Origin: Chitinophagaceae bacterium
GTDB lineage: Bacteria > Bacteroidota > Bacteroidia > Chitinophagales > Chitinophagaceae
Reading direction: 5' to 3'
DNA length: 52,643 nucleotides
Assembly: GCA_028288595.1 (NCBI GenBank)
Contig: JAQBNK010000107.1
Location: 1 to 52,643 of the forward strand
Under the pieces are notes generated by a model. The model had not been told where the DNA came from. It made no database searches and worked only from the letters and a program-made list of their open reading frames with translations. This document shows, piece by piece, positions 17,486-24,845 of this stretch (the first letter of the stretch is position 1; the number at the start of each line of letters is the position of its first letter). A program made the position numbers and the translations under genes.

Positions 17486-17562
17486 GAGTAATGAGTAATG
17501 AGTGATGAGTAAGGAGTAAAGAGTGATGAGTAATCAGTAATCAGTAATGAGTAATGAGTATA
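17486..17562 (+). repeat. tandem heptamer array, 11 units of GAGTAAT type
   Basis: Eleven units keep an exact 7-base register: GAGTAAT (x2), GAGTGAT, GAGTAAG, GAGTAAA, GAGTGAT, GAGTAAT, CAGTAAT (x2), GAGTAAT, GAGTATA. Variation is confined mostly to the last three positions of the unit. It is the longest array in the window. Confidence 0.92.
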
Positions 17563-17597
17563 AGTAAACTTAGATCTTATAATATCATTTCAAGGCC

Positions 17598-17632
17598 CAT
17601 TCAACATTTATCCTTCAACATTCAACATAAAA
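17598..17632 (+). repeat. tandem heptamer array, five units of CATTCAA type
   Basis: Units CATTCAA, CATTTAT, CCTTCAA, CATTCAA and CATAAAA follow one another without spacers, ending 33 bases before the stop of the leftward cupin gene. Confidence 0.7.
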
Positions 17633-17665
17633 AATCTCGCACTTATGTACCCTGCATTTTTATTC

Positions 17666-18019
17666 TCATGGCAAAGTGATAAAAATTGATTTCCTTTTTA
17701 TAGGCAAAAGATTTCTTGTCTTATGTCCTTTTCCTGTTACATCCTCTACGAGCAAAACTTCTCCGGCTTTAAATATTCTCTTGTCTCCCAGGGAAGTTTC
17801 AATTTCAATTTCACCATCCAGTAAAATAATATATTGCCTCTCTGGTGCATTGTGAAAGTTCCAGTCGTAAAACGGATCCACCTCACGAAAAACAATTCCT
17901 TTAGCCGGAAGTTCCTGTGATAACTTTCCTATACTTCCAGCTTCAGTTAAAGGAATTTCCATGTCCTCGAAATGACTTTCTCCCTTGTTATCACTATAAA
18001 CTCTTGTAACCTGGAACAT
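17666..18019 (-). CDS. small cupin-domain protein
   Basis: A 117-residue single-domain cupin. The first cupin motif is around HNAPERQYIILLDGEIEIET and the second around KAGEVLLVEDVTGKGHKTRN, giving His residues at both ends suited to metal binding. Its length is that of a bare jelly-roll barrel. It is the last gene of a leftward run with the esterase 11 bases upstream, two ring-cleaving dioxygenases and a Crp/Fnr-type regulator. Cupins in such clusters may act as dioxygenases or isomerases on quinone or catechol compounds, or as sensors. The exact reaction cannot be read from sequence. Confidence 0.82.
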   Translation of the reverse strand: MFQVTRVYSDNKGESHFEDMEIPLTEAGSIGKLSQELPAKGIVFREVDPFYDWNFHNAPERQYIILLDGEIEIETSLGDKRIFKAGEVLLVEDVTGKGHKTRNLLPIKRKSIFITLP

Positions 18020-18030
18020 GCTCGTTTGTT

Positions 18031-18660
18031 TTAATTGTTTAAACTTTTGAAAACAAGTTTATTGGCGTTATCAATTTCGTCCTGGTTAATGGTATGGCCC
18101 ATGTTGCTGTAAATTTTTTCGGTTACATCTGCATTCATGTTTTTTAAAATGTTGGTAGTTGCATATACTCTTTCCACCGGCACATGCGGATCAGGGTTGC
18201 TCGTACCTATAAAAACGGGAGTCCCTTTAAAGTCACCTTTATAATTTTCACTGTAGATCTTGTCGCCAATTAATCCACCTGTAAAGGCCACTACACCGCC
18301 GTACTTAGCAGCATTGCGGGTTACAAATTCCAGTGTTAAGCAAGCGCCTTGCGAAAAACCTGCGAAATAAATATTTTCTGCAACAACACCTTTGTTAATC
18401 AGGTCGTCTAATAATTCTCTTAACAGTTTTAATGCTGATGAAAGCCAGGGTTCGTTTTGTGATGGCGGTGCAAGAAATGAATCAGGGTACCATGTATTAT
18501 TTGTTGCCTGCAGTGCAAACAAAGAAAAGTCCTTTACATCCAGGTGTGATGCGAGTGAAAGAATGTCTTCCGCACTTCCGCCTCTGCCATGCAACATGAT
18601 CAAAACTTTACCCGTTGCACTCAATTCCTTTCCTGCGGTTACTATATTTTTCTTGTGCAT
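18031..18660 (-). CDS. alpha/beta-hydrolase, phospholipase/carboxylesterase family (MhqD-like)
   Basis: A 209-residue cytoplasmic serine hydrolase. The oxyanion segment LHGRGGSAEDIL, nucleophile elbow GFSQGACL, acid loop GTSNPDPHVP and catalytic His in MGHTI appear in the right order and at the spacing of the phospholipase/carboxylesterase family. Bacillus MhqD belongs to this family and is induced with ring-cleaving dioxygenases by methylhydroquinone. Here the gene lies two bases after a dioxygenase gene and 11 bases before a cupin gene, so they are surely one operon. Hydrolysis of an ester or ring-cleavage product is likely; the natural substrate is unknown. Confidence 0.88.
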   Translation of the reverse strand: MHKKNIVTAGKELSATGKVLIMLHGRGGSAEDILSLASHLDVKDFSLFALQATNNTWYPDSFLAPPSQNEPWLSSALKLLRELLDDLINKGVVAENIYFAGFSQGACLTLEFVTRNAAKYGGVVAFTGGLIGDKIYSENYKGDFKGTPVFIGTSNPDPHVPVERVYATTNILKNMNADVTEKIYSNMGHTINQDEIDNANKLVFKSLNN

Positions 18661-18662
18661 TG

Positions 18663-19616
18663 TTACTTGTATTTTTCTGTGTTAACTGTTATCCTAGGTA
18701 AAGTTTTTTCAAGCCTTTCTCTGTCTTGCTCAAATTGCGCAGGAAGTTTTAATGCTTCGCCTAAATGTTCATAGGGCTCATCGATAGCAAAGCCGGGACC
18801 CGATGTTGCCACTTCAAACAAAACACCGCCCGGTTCACGGAAGTATATGGATGTAAAATAATTTCTGTCGAGAATCGGAGTAGGATTCAGCATTCTCTTC
18901 AGTATCCTGATTCTTACTTCTGCCTGGCTTTTTTTATCCGGCGTAGCAAAAGCAATATGGTGAACGGTGCCACTGCCTGCAAGCCCTTTCATACTATCCG
19001 GAGAACAAAGTATATCCACATAGTTTCCCGGTGTGTTGGTTGCAGCGAAACGAAAGCGGTTCCCCTTTTCTGCAATTAGTTTATGGTCCAGTTGTTCGGT
19101 TAGTAATCCTGCGGTTCTTTCATAACCTTCTTCCCAGATCTCTACACTATAAAAACCTTTAATTGAATGTTCAGCAGGAATATGACCATGAGTAAAACAG
19201 GGCCTTGTGTCCTTATCATTGAAAACAAGCTCTAGCCCTAAACCATCTTTATCTTCAAAATAAACTACTGCCTCTCCTTCAAATCTTTCATCAGGCTCTT
19301 TATAATTTATGCCGAACTTCTTTAACCTGTCTAACCAAAAATTGAGTGAAGAGGAGGGAACAGAAAACGCGGTGGTGTTAAGCATTCCTTTACCCTGTCT
19401 GCCATTAGTCAATCCCTGGTAAGGAAAGAAAGTTAGTATGCTTCCCGGATTACCGGCTTCATCACCATAATAAAAATGATACACATCAGGACCATCAAAA
19501 TTCACCGTTTTCTTTACCAGCCGAAGCCCTAATACGCCAACATAAAAATCAATGTTGTCCTGTGCGCTGCTTGCAATAGCTGTTACGTGATGTATGCCTG
19601 TTATTAGCTGATCCAT
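18663..19616 (-). CDS. ring-cleaving dioxygenase of the glyoxalase/VOC fold (MhqA/MhqO-like), copy 1
   Basis: A 317-residue cytoplasmic protein with two VOC domains. The N-terminal GIHHVTAIASSAQDNIDFY and the C-terminal TVHHIAFATPDKKSQ and GGVLFEVATSGPGF supply the His and Glu metal ligands expected in this family. Members are Fe(II) ring-cleaving dioxygenases or hydroquinone-specific enzymes; the MhqA/MhqO type is linked to quinone resistance. It lies 22 bases after a paralog of the same length and overlaps no gene. The two are clearly related along their whole lengths but well diverged, suggesting an old duplication with different substrates. Confidence 0.9.
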   Translation of the reverse strand: MDQLITGIHHVTAIASSAQDNIDFYVGVLGLRLVKKTVNFDGPDVYHFYYGDEAGNPGSILTFFPYQGLTNGRQGKGMLNTTAFSVPSSSLNFWLDRLKKFGINYKEPDERFEGEAVVYFEDKDGLGLELVFNDKDTRPCFTHGHIPAEHSIKGFYSVEIWEEGYERTAGLLTEQLDHKLIAEKGNRFRFAATNTPGNYVDILCSPDSMKGLAGSGTVHHIAFATPDKKSQAEVRIRILKRMLNPTPILDRNYFTSIYFREPGGVLFEVATSGPGFAIDEPYEHLGEALKLPAQFEQDRERLEKTLPRITVNTEKYK

Positions 19617-19638
19617 ATGGATACCTGGTTATAGATTG

Positions 19639-20574
19639 TTATGAAAGTACAGGAAGCGTTTCTTCAATTTGCTTTCGGTTGTTTTCATATTGCTTCGGCA
19701 GTTTTAGTGATGTGCCCAATTCATTTAAAGGCTCATCTCTTGTAAAGCCGGGGTTATCAGTGGCCAGTTCAAATAACACACCGCCCGGTTCCCTGAAATA
19801 CAATGAAAAGAAATAGTCCCGGTCTATCTTGGGTGTTATACCAAAACCTTTGCTTGCGATCTTCTCCCTGAAATTCATTAAAATATTATCATCTTTTACA
19901 CGAAAAGCAACGTGGTGATTTGTTCCTGCTGCACCTCTACCGGGGGCCAGGTTCGGTGCTTCTATCATATCAACAACGTTGGCGTTGTCAACTGCATCAG
20001 TAATAAACCGGTAGCGGTTTCCTTCCTGCTTCAGTAATTTATAACCCAGTATGTCTGTAAGAATGGTAGCTGTGGGCGTAACATTTTTTAAAGTCAAAGT
20101 GATGTTATGAAAGCCTTTTGTTGCAACGTCTGCTTTCACATCGTTTGTTTCCCAACCCTTCCTGTTGTCTTCATTGGCAGTAATAATAAGATCTAGTTTT
20201 AACCCGTCCGGATCCTGGAAAGAAAGGTATTGCTCGCCAAATCTTTCCTGTATCTGTTCCTGCTTTACATTGAATTGCTTAAAGCGATCTGACCAAAAAC
20301 CGAGACTGTCTTTAGCAACTGAATAGCCGATGTCTGTTGCCATGCCGGTTCCGGTATATCCTTTTCCTATTCCTTCCCATGGGAAAAAAGTAAGGATGGT
20401 ACCCGGACTTCCTGCTTCATCACCAAAATAAAAGTGATACGTTCCGGGGTCATCAAAGTTCACTGTTTTTTTCACCAGCCTTAACCCTAATACTTTCGTA
20501 TAGAAGTTGTAATTGCGTTGAGCATCATCAGCTATTGCTGTAATGTGGTGAAGTCCTAGTATTGTGTTTTCCAT
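19639..20574 (-). CDS. ring-cleaving dioxygenase of the glyoxalase/VOC fold (MhqA/MhqO-like), copy 2
   Basis: The ATG at 20574 (MENTILGLHHITAIADDAQR) aligns with the paralog's start; an in-frame ATG at 20592 would add six residues. The 311-residue product has two VOC domains with TNHHVAFRVKDDN and GGVLFELATDNPGF as second-domain metal-ligand regions. Like its paralog it is an MhqA/MhqO-type dioxygenase, expected to open a hydroquinone or catechol ring using Fe(II). It is the first enzyme gene after the Crp/Fnr-type regulator, 180 bases away on the same strand. A TAAATTTG box on the minus strand at 20694-20687 could be a promoter, but no -33 partner is visible. Confidence 0.9.
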   Translation of the reverse strand: MENTILGLHHITAIADDAQRNYNFYTKVLGLRLVKKTVNFDDPGTYHFYFGDEAGSPGTILTFFPWEGIGKGYTGTGMATDIGYSVAKDSLGFWSDRFKQFNVKQEQIQERFGEQYLSFQDPDGLKLDLIITANEDNRKGWETNDVKADVATKGFHNITLTLKNVTPTATILTDILGYKLLKQEGNRYRFITDAVDNANVVDMIEAPNLAPGRGAAGTNHHVAFRVKDDNILMNFREKIASKGFGITPKIDRDYFFSLYFREPGGVLFELATDNPGFTRDEPLNELGTSLKLPKQYENNRKQIEETLPVLS

Positions 20575-20754
20575 TATTGTTTTTTTAAGCATTGCCTGCT
20601 TGTTTTACCAGGCTGCATGAATTTAATTTCATCGCTCAATACTGCAAGCCACCATAATGTTGCTACTTATTAATTGAACGATGGAACAAATTTACTACGA
20701 CAAATGAAGTGCTCTATTGAGATAAGGCAATAAATAAAGGTGATGTATGTCACA

Positions 20755-21333
20755 CTATTTACCAGCTGCCTGTTTACGTACGCGGCTGAGTGTTTCTCTT
20801 GTTATGCCGAGGTAAGAGGCGATCTGGTGCTGGGGAAGGCGCTGAACACACGCGGGGTAGGTTTGTAAAAACCGGTTGTATTTTTCGTCTGCTGTTTCAG
20901 CCAGCGACTGCAGCAATCTTTTTTGTGTAGCTACCAGGTGATTTTGTATAATAATTCTGAAGTAGTGTTCCAGTGCGGGAATCTCTTTCATTGCCTGCTC
21001 CCATAACGGCTTGCTTAAAAGAAGCAGCTCTGCATCTTCCAACGCGTCGATGTTTAAAAAAGAGGACTCATCGCTAAGGTAACTTGAAAGGTCTGCTGCC
21101 CACCAGCCTTCTGATGAAAATTGCAGAATATGTTCACTTCCTTTTTCATCAATTGTATAAGAACGAAGAATTCCTTTTTCAACAAAAGCCTGGTGTTTAC
21201 AAATATTTCCTTCATGCAGAAAGTATTGCCGCTTTCTCAACTTTTTATGAGTGAACAAAGTTTTGAAATAATCAAACTCTTCAGTTTTTATTTCGACAAC
21301 GGCATTGATCTTATTGTACAGAAGTTCAAACAT
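20755..21333 (-). CDS. Crp/Fnr-family transcriptional regulator
   Basis: A 192-residue regulator. Residues about 20-115 form a cyclic-nucleotide-binding-type beta roll (LRKRQYFLHEGNICKHQAFV, GILRSYTIDEKGSEHILQF, then GWWAADLSSYLSD), but the phosphate-binding cassette does not follow the cAMP consensus. The C-terminus has a compact winged-helix (QRLPQHQIASYLGITRETLS). This is the common Bacteroidota Crp/Fnr type with no known ligand. Gene order suggests it controls the dioxygenase-esterase-cupin genes downstream. An inverted repeat GTTCC-G-GGAAC lies at 21345-21355, 12 bases before its start, and could be an autoregulatory operator. Confidence 0.87.
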   Translation of the reverse strand: MFELLYNKINAVVEIKTEEFDYFKTLFTHKKLRKRQYFLHEGNICKHQAFVEKGILRSYTIDEKGSEHILQFSSEGWWAADLSSYLSDESSFLNIDALEDAELLLLSKPLWEQAMKEIPALEHYFRIIIQNHLVATQKRLLQSLAETADEKYNRFLQTYPACVQRLPQHQIASYLGITRETLSRVRKQAAGK

Positions 21334-21344
21334 CTTATTTGATT

Positions 21345-21355
21345 GTTCCGGGAAC
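21345..21355. promoter_or_regulatory. possible operator palindrome GTTCC-G-GGAAC
   Basis: Perfect 5-base arms around a single base, placed 12 bases upstream of the Crp/Fnr-type start codon. The position suits autorepression, but the arms are short and no second copy was found before the dioxygenase genes. Confidence 0.2.
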
Positions 21356-21384
21356 GAATTTACTTGGAAAACTTTGTACCAGGC

Positions 21385-21525
21385 TTTAGTATTTCAATTG
21401 AGCATGTTGCGTCGCACATTTGAACTTTTTTTTCTTTGTGGGGCATGGAGACTACTATGATAAGTCACTGATAAAATTCAACAGCGTTCCTGGCTGGGAT
21501 CGCTAAGAGGCTGTTGTTTTTAAGG
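21385..21525 (+). repeat. dispersed intergenic repeat, copy C
   Basis: It shares TTTAGTATTTCAATTGA and GTTGCGTCGCACATTTGA with copy B, and CTTTGTGG, ATAAG-CACTGATAAAATT and a CTGGC block with copy A. Its right end (CCTGGCT, then CTAAGA-GCTGTT and a T run ending AAGG) also resembles 46374-46416. Confidence 0.6.
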
Positions 21526-21750
21526 AGAAGCAAAGAGGGCCGCTGGAAGCGGGGTGATCTCAGTCACCCGGCAGGAGTCTTGCGACTAACACCGAAAAAA
21601 AATGTTAATTAGCTAAATCCATTAATGAAATAAAAATGCTTTTCATTTGAAAATCAAGGGCGATGATTGATCGGGGTATAATAATGTCTGCATGTGCTGA
21701 GCCTGACGTGAAGTGCAGAAGAATAAGCCGATAGATTTGTGAAGGTTCAC

Positions 21751-23445
21751 ATGGATAAAAGAGCAATATTAATTATAGAAGATGATGCAGTTGGTGCTTC
21801 CCTCATTCGTCAGTTACTGATAAAAATTGGCCATTCCGCGGATGATATTTTTATAGCCAAAAGCCTGGCTGAAGTAGAACGTTATGCGCCTGCTCATAAA
21901 AAAGAATTACTTGTTGTATTAACAGACCTTACCCTGCCGGATTTACCGTCTCAGGAAACATTCAGTAAAGTCCAGGCGCAGTTCCCTTATGTGCCGGTGA
22001 TCGTACTCACAGGTGCGGCTGATATTGAAATAGCGATCAGGACTATGGAAGAGGGTGCGGAAGATTATCTTATTAAAGGAGAGCTTGATCCGAAATCTTT
22101 AGCGAAGGCGATCCGGTATGCCGTCATCAGGAAGAAAAAAGCAAATGATTACATCCGGCTGGTCACTGAAAGTCCTTCACCAATATATATTTACGAAGAA
22201 GAGACGTACAGGTTCCTGGCTGTCAATAATGCAGCACTCTTCCAGTATGGGTATTCAAGAGCCGAATTTTTATCCATGAAAGTTACAGGGATCAGGCCGC
22301 AAAAAGATCTCAATGAATTTTACCAAGTGATCAAAACTGTTTCCGATGAGTATTTTGATTTTGGACGGTGGCAGCATATCAAAAAAAATGGGGACGTATT
22401 TTATGTTCACATTTATGCGCACAATACAAGTTTTGAAGGAAAGAAGGCCCGCATTGTAATGGCTATAGACATCGATAAGAAAGTAAAATCGGAAATGGCG
22501 CTATTGGAAAAAACGACAGAGATCGTCAATATTCTCGAAAGTATTACTGACGCGTTTTTTTCTCTGAACAAGAACTGGGAGGTCACTTATTTTAATAAAG
22601 CAGCAGAAACTATCCTTGAACAAAAAAGAGAAGATGTACTTGGAAAAAATATCTGGGATTATTTTAAAGACTCAAGGAAAGGGAAATTTTTACAGGAATA
22701 TGAGTGTGTAGTAAACGAAAAGAAAAGCGTTCATTTTGAAGAATATTACGCCCCAAAAGATGTTTGGGTGTCAGTCAATGCTTACCCCACACCTGGAGGA
22801 ATCGCCATCTATTTTATAGATATCACCGAGCAAAAAAGAACACAGGAAAAACTCAAACGGGAAGAGCAAAATTTAAGAGCAGTTATTAATAATACCAAAG
22901 ATGTTATCTGGTCTGTGGATAAAGACTTTCAATTTCTTTCCGCTAACAATGTTTTCTGGGAGCGGGTAACAAAAAAAGTTGGAAAGCCGAAGAAAGCATT
23001 GACAAATGAGGACTTTTCTCCTGAAATGTTCGAGCCCTGGAAAGCCTATTATGAGCGTGCAATTAAAGGTGAAGCATTTAAGATAGTATGGCACGACGAC
23101 AGCGGGGGAAAAGAATCGTTTGAAGAGGTGAGTTTTAATCCTATTACAGATGAAGAAAATAACGTCGTCGGTATCAGTTGTTTTTCCCGCGATATTACAT
23201 CACAACATATACACCTGCGCACTATTGAAAAGCAAAATGAACAATTTGTTGAAATTGCCCGGATCCAGTCTCATGAGGTCCGGAACCATGTAGCGAGTAT
23301 CATGGGACTTATCCCGCTTTTTAACAGGGAAAATAAAGCAGACCCTGTTAACGAACAAGTGCTGGATATGCTGGAACTGGCATCTCAAAGACTCGACGCG
23401 GTCATCAGGAAGATTACAACACTTGCAACTAATTCAAGAGCATAG
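21751..23445 (+). CDS. REC-PAS-PAS-PAS-DHp protein without a histidine-kinase ATPase domain
   Basis: The ATG at 21751 gives 564 residues; a GTG at 21739 would add four. Residues 1-125 are a receiver domain (AILIIEDDAV, phosphoacceptor Asp59 in VLTDLTLPD, VPVIVLTGAAD, DYLIKGE). Three PAS domains follow at about 130-255, 260-375 and 380-490. The last 70 residues are a dimerisation/phosphotransfer helix pair with an H-box IQSHEVRNHVASIMGL (His508) and an end at TTLATNSRA. No N, G1 or G2 box exists, so it cannot autophosphorylate by itself. It may receive phosphate from a partner kinase or act as a scaffold. It has no membrane segment. A shorter PAS-DHp protein of the same design lies at 29458-30072. 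Confidence 0.85.
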   Translation: MDKRAILIIEDDAVGASLIRQLLIKIGHSADDIFIAKSLAEVERYAPAHKKELLVVLTDLTLPDLPSQETFSKVQAQFPYVPVIVLTGAADIEIAIRTMEEGAEDYLIKGELDPKSLAKAIRYAVIRKKKANDYIRLVTESPSPIYIYEEETYRFLAVNNAALFQYGYSRAEFLSMKVTGIRPQKDLNEFYQVIKTVSDEYFDFGRWQHIKKNGDVFYVHIYAHNTSFEGKKARIVMAIDIDKKVKSEMALLEKTTEIVNILESITDAFFSLNKNWEVTYFNKAAETILEQKREDVLGKNIWDYFKDSRKGKFLQEYECVVNEKKSVHFEEYYAPKDVWVSVNAYPTPGGIAIYFIDITEQKRTQEKLKREEQNLRAVINNTKDVIWSVDKDFQFLSANNVFWERVTKKVGKPKKALTNEDFSPEMFEPWKAYYERAIKGEAFKIVWHDDSGGKESFEEVSFNPITDEENNVVGISCFSRDITSQHIHLRTIEKQNEQFVEIARIQSHEVRNHVASIMGLIPLFNRENKADPVNEQVLDMLELASQRLDAVIRKITTLATNSRA

Positions 23446-23523
23446 CTTTGCTGTAAGCACAAAAAATTAACTTGCCGGATGGAGGATTTTTTATAGCGTT
23501 CATGCATCAGTGATTTTCTCTTC

Positions 23524-23572
23524 ATCATTCATCATTCCTTGTTCCTTGTTCCTTGTTCGATATTCTTTGCTC
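23524..23572 (+). repeat. tandem heptamer array (ATCATTC, CTTGTTC, GATATTC)
   Basis: Seven consecutive 7-base units in one register: ATCATTC twice, CTTGTTC three times, GATATTC and TTTGCTC. The CTTGTTC-GATATTC part is the same as at 16504-16524. It lies 82 bases before the start codon of the YncE-like gene, in its promoter region. Confidence 0.85.
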
Positions 23573-23653
23573 CGCAGACACATTGCATAGCAGGAAGTTT
23601 TTCGCTTCTTAATGTCCCTTTTCTCTCACTATCTTTAAAAAAATTACATCACA

Positions 23654-24772
23654 ATGAAAACAAGGGCCATCTTTTTCTTTTCTCTTTTAGCTGTGATCAT
23701 CCTAACGTCGGCAGTGCTGCCGCATTACGCAGCGAATACCGGCCCCACTGTAAAACGCTATTTGTATGTAGCCACACCCGGCATACGTGATTACCTCGGC
23801 TATGGCGGACATGGCATTCTTGTTTTTGATATCAATAATCAGCATCGCTTTGTAAAACGTATTCCCGCCAGCGGGTATCATCCCGATAAAACACCGTCGA
23901 ATGTAAAAGGCATCGCCGTAAGTATTCCGCTCAATAGTATTTATATAAGCACTATCGAATCGCTGCAGCGTATAGACCTTACTACTAACAAACTCGTCTG
24001 GGAAAAAGAGTTCGAAGGTGGCTGCGACCGTATGGCTGTTTCCCCTGATGGCAGAACGATGTACCTGCCCTCATTTGAAAAAAATTTCTGGAACGTGGTG
24101 GATTGTGCCAGCGGTAACATCATCAAAAAAATTGAAGTAAACAAACGTGCCCACAACACCATTTATGGCCCTTTGGGTAAGCAGGTATATTTAGATGATA
24201 TCGCCTCACAATGGCTGTATGTTGCGGACACCAAAACGCATACCCTCGTCAATAAGATCGGTCCCTTTGCAAATTATGTACGTCCCTTTACCATCAATGG
24301 AAAAGAAACATTGGCATATGTTACGGTTGACAGTCTCCTGGGTTTTGAAGTGGGCAATCTTACCACCGGGAAAAAACTGGCGCATGTTGCAGTGGAGGGA
24401 TGGAACATGGGACCCGTACGCAGGCATAGTACACCCAGCCATGGCATTGGGCTCAGTCCCGATGAAAAAGAAATATGGCTATCGGATGGATATAATATGC
24501 GGGTGCATGTATTTAATGCAAGCAGCCCGTACCAGCAATTAACAACCATACCTGTGCAGGATATGCCCGGCTGGATCAACTTCAGCATCGATGGAAGATA
24601 TGTTTACCCATCCAGCGGTGAAGTGATTGACAGAAGGACCCGCAAAATAATCTACATCCTGCAAGACGAATTTTACAATAATGTAGCGAGTGAAAAAATG
24701 CTGGAAATAGATTTTCAAAACGGCAAAGCAATAAAAGCCGGCGACCAGTTTGGTATTGGAAGTTTACGATAG
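23654..24772 (+). CDS. secreted YncE/YVTN-type beta-propeller protein
   Basis: A 372-residue exported protein with signal KTRAIFFFSLLAVIILTSAV. The mature part is built of repeated four-strand blades: KRYLYVATPGIRDYLGYGG, NSIYISTIESLQRIDLTTNK, MAVSPDGRTMYLPSFEKNFW and LSPDEKEIWLSDGYNMRVHV, with the SPDG/SPDE turns typical of YVTN and YncE-like seven-bladed propellers. Such proteins bind ligands or partners at the cell surface or in the periplasm; some are linked to c-type cytochromes or quinoprotein dehydrogenases. No catalytic residues are recognisable. The gene stands alone; its stop is followed immediately by the first 22-base direct repeat bracketing a pseudogene. Confidence 0.8.
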   Translation: MKTRAIFFFSLLAVIILTSAVLPHYAANTGPTVKRYLYVATPGIRDYLGYGGHGILVFDINNQHRFVKRIPASGYHPDKTPSNVKGIAVSIPLNSIYISTIESLQRIDLTTNKLVWEKEFEGGCDRMAVSPDGRTMYLPSFEKNFWNVVDCASGNIIKKIEVNKRAHNTIYGPLGKQVYLDDIASQWLYVADTKTHTLVNKIGPFANYVRPFTINGKETLAYVTVDSLLGFEVGNLTTGKKLAHVAVEGWNMGPVRRHSTPSHGIGLSPDEKEIWLSDGYNMRVHVFNASSPYQQLTTIPVQDMPGWINFSIDGRYVYPSSGEVIDRRTRKIIYILQDEFYNNVASEKMLEIDFQNGKAIKAGDQFGIGSLR

Positions 24773-24794
24773 TTCATGATAAGAATTAAATGAG
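24773..24794 (+). repeat. 22-base direct repeat, left copy
   Basis: Begins TTCATGATAAG and ends TTAAATGAG. It is identical over 22 bases to 25754-25775. It starts at the base after the YncE-like stop codon. Confidence 0.9.
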
Positions 24795-24845
24795 AGGCAG
24801 GAGGGAACATACATGTTAAGTAAAGAACTAAATAAATCTTAGTAT

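Larger units (their letters stand above)
17206..17665. other. 460-base intergenic region with two heptamer arrays
   Basis: It holds the upstream region of the L,D-transpeptidase gene and the downstream side of the cupin gene. The right half is dominated by tandem heptamers at 17486-17562 and 17598-17632. No reading frame or RNA gene was seen. Confidence 0.5.
21334..21738. other. divergent intergenic region with dispersed repeat copy C
   Basis: This 405-base spacer separates the leftward Crp/Fnr-type gene from the rightward REC-PAS gene. Bases 21385-21525 are a long copy of the dispersed repeat. The rest contains a GC-richer stretch near 21535-21595 with no recognisable RNA fold or reading frame. 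Confidence 0.4.

Noticed and set aside
17486-17562. Regular repeats that might be mistaken for a CRISPR array
   Set aside because: The units are 7 bases with no spacers between them and no cas genes are present in the window.
21535-21595. GC-richer patch as a possible tRNA or structured RNA
   Set aside because: No acceptor stem, anticodon arm or TTCGA-type loop could be assembled.
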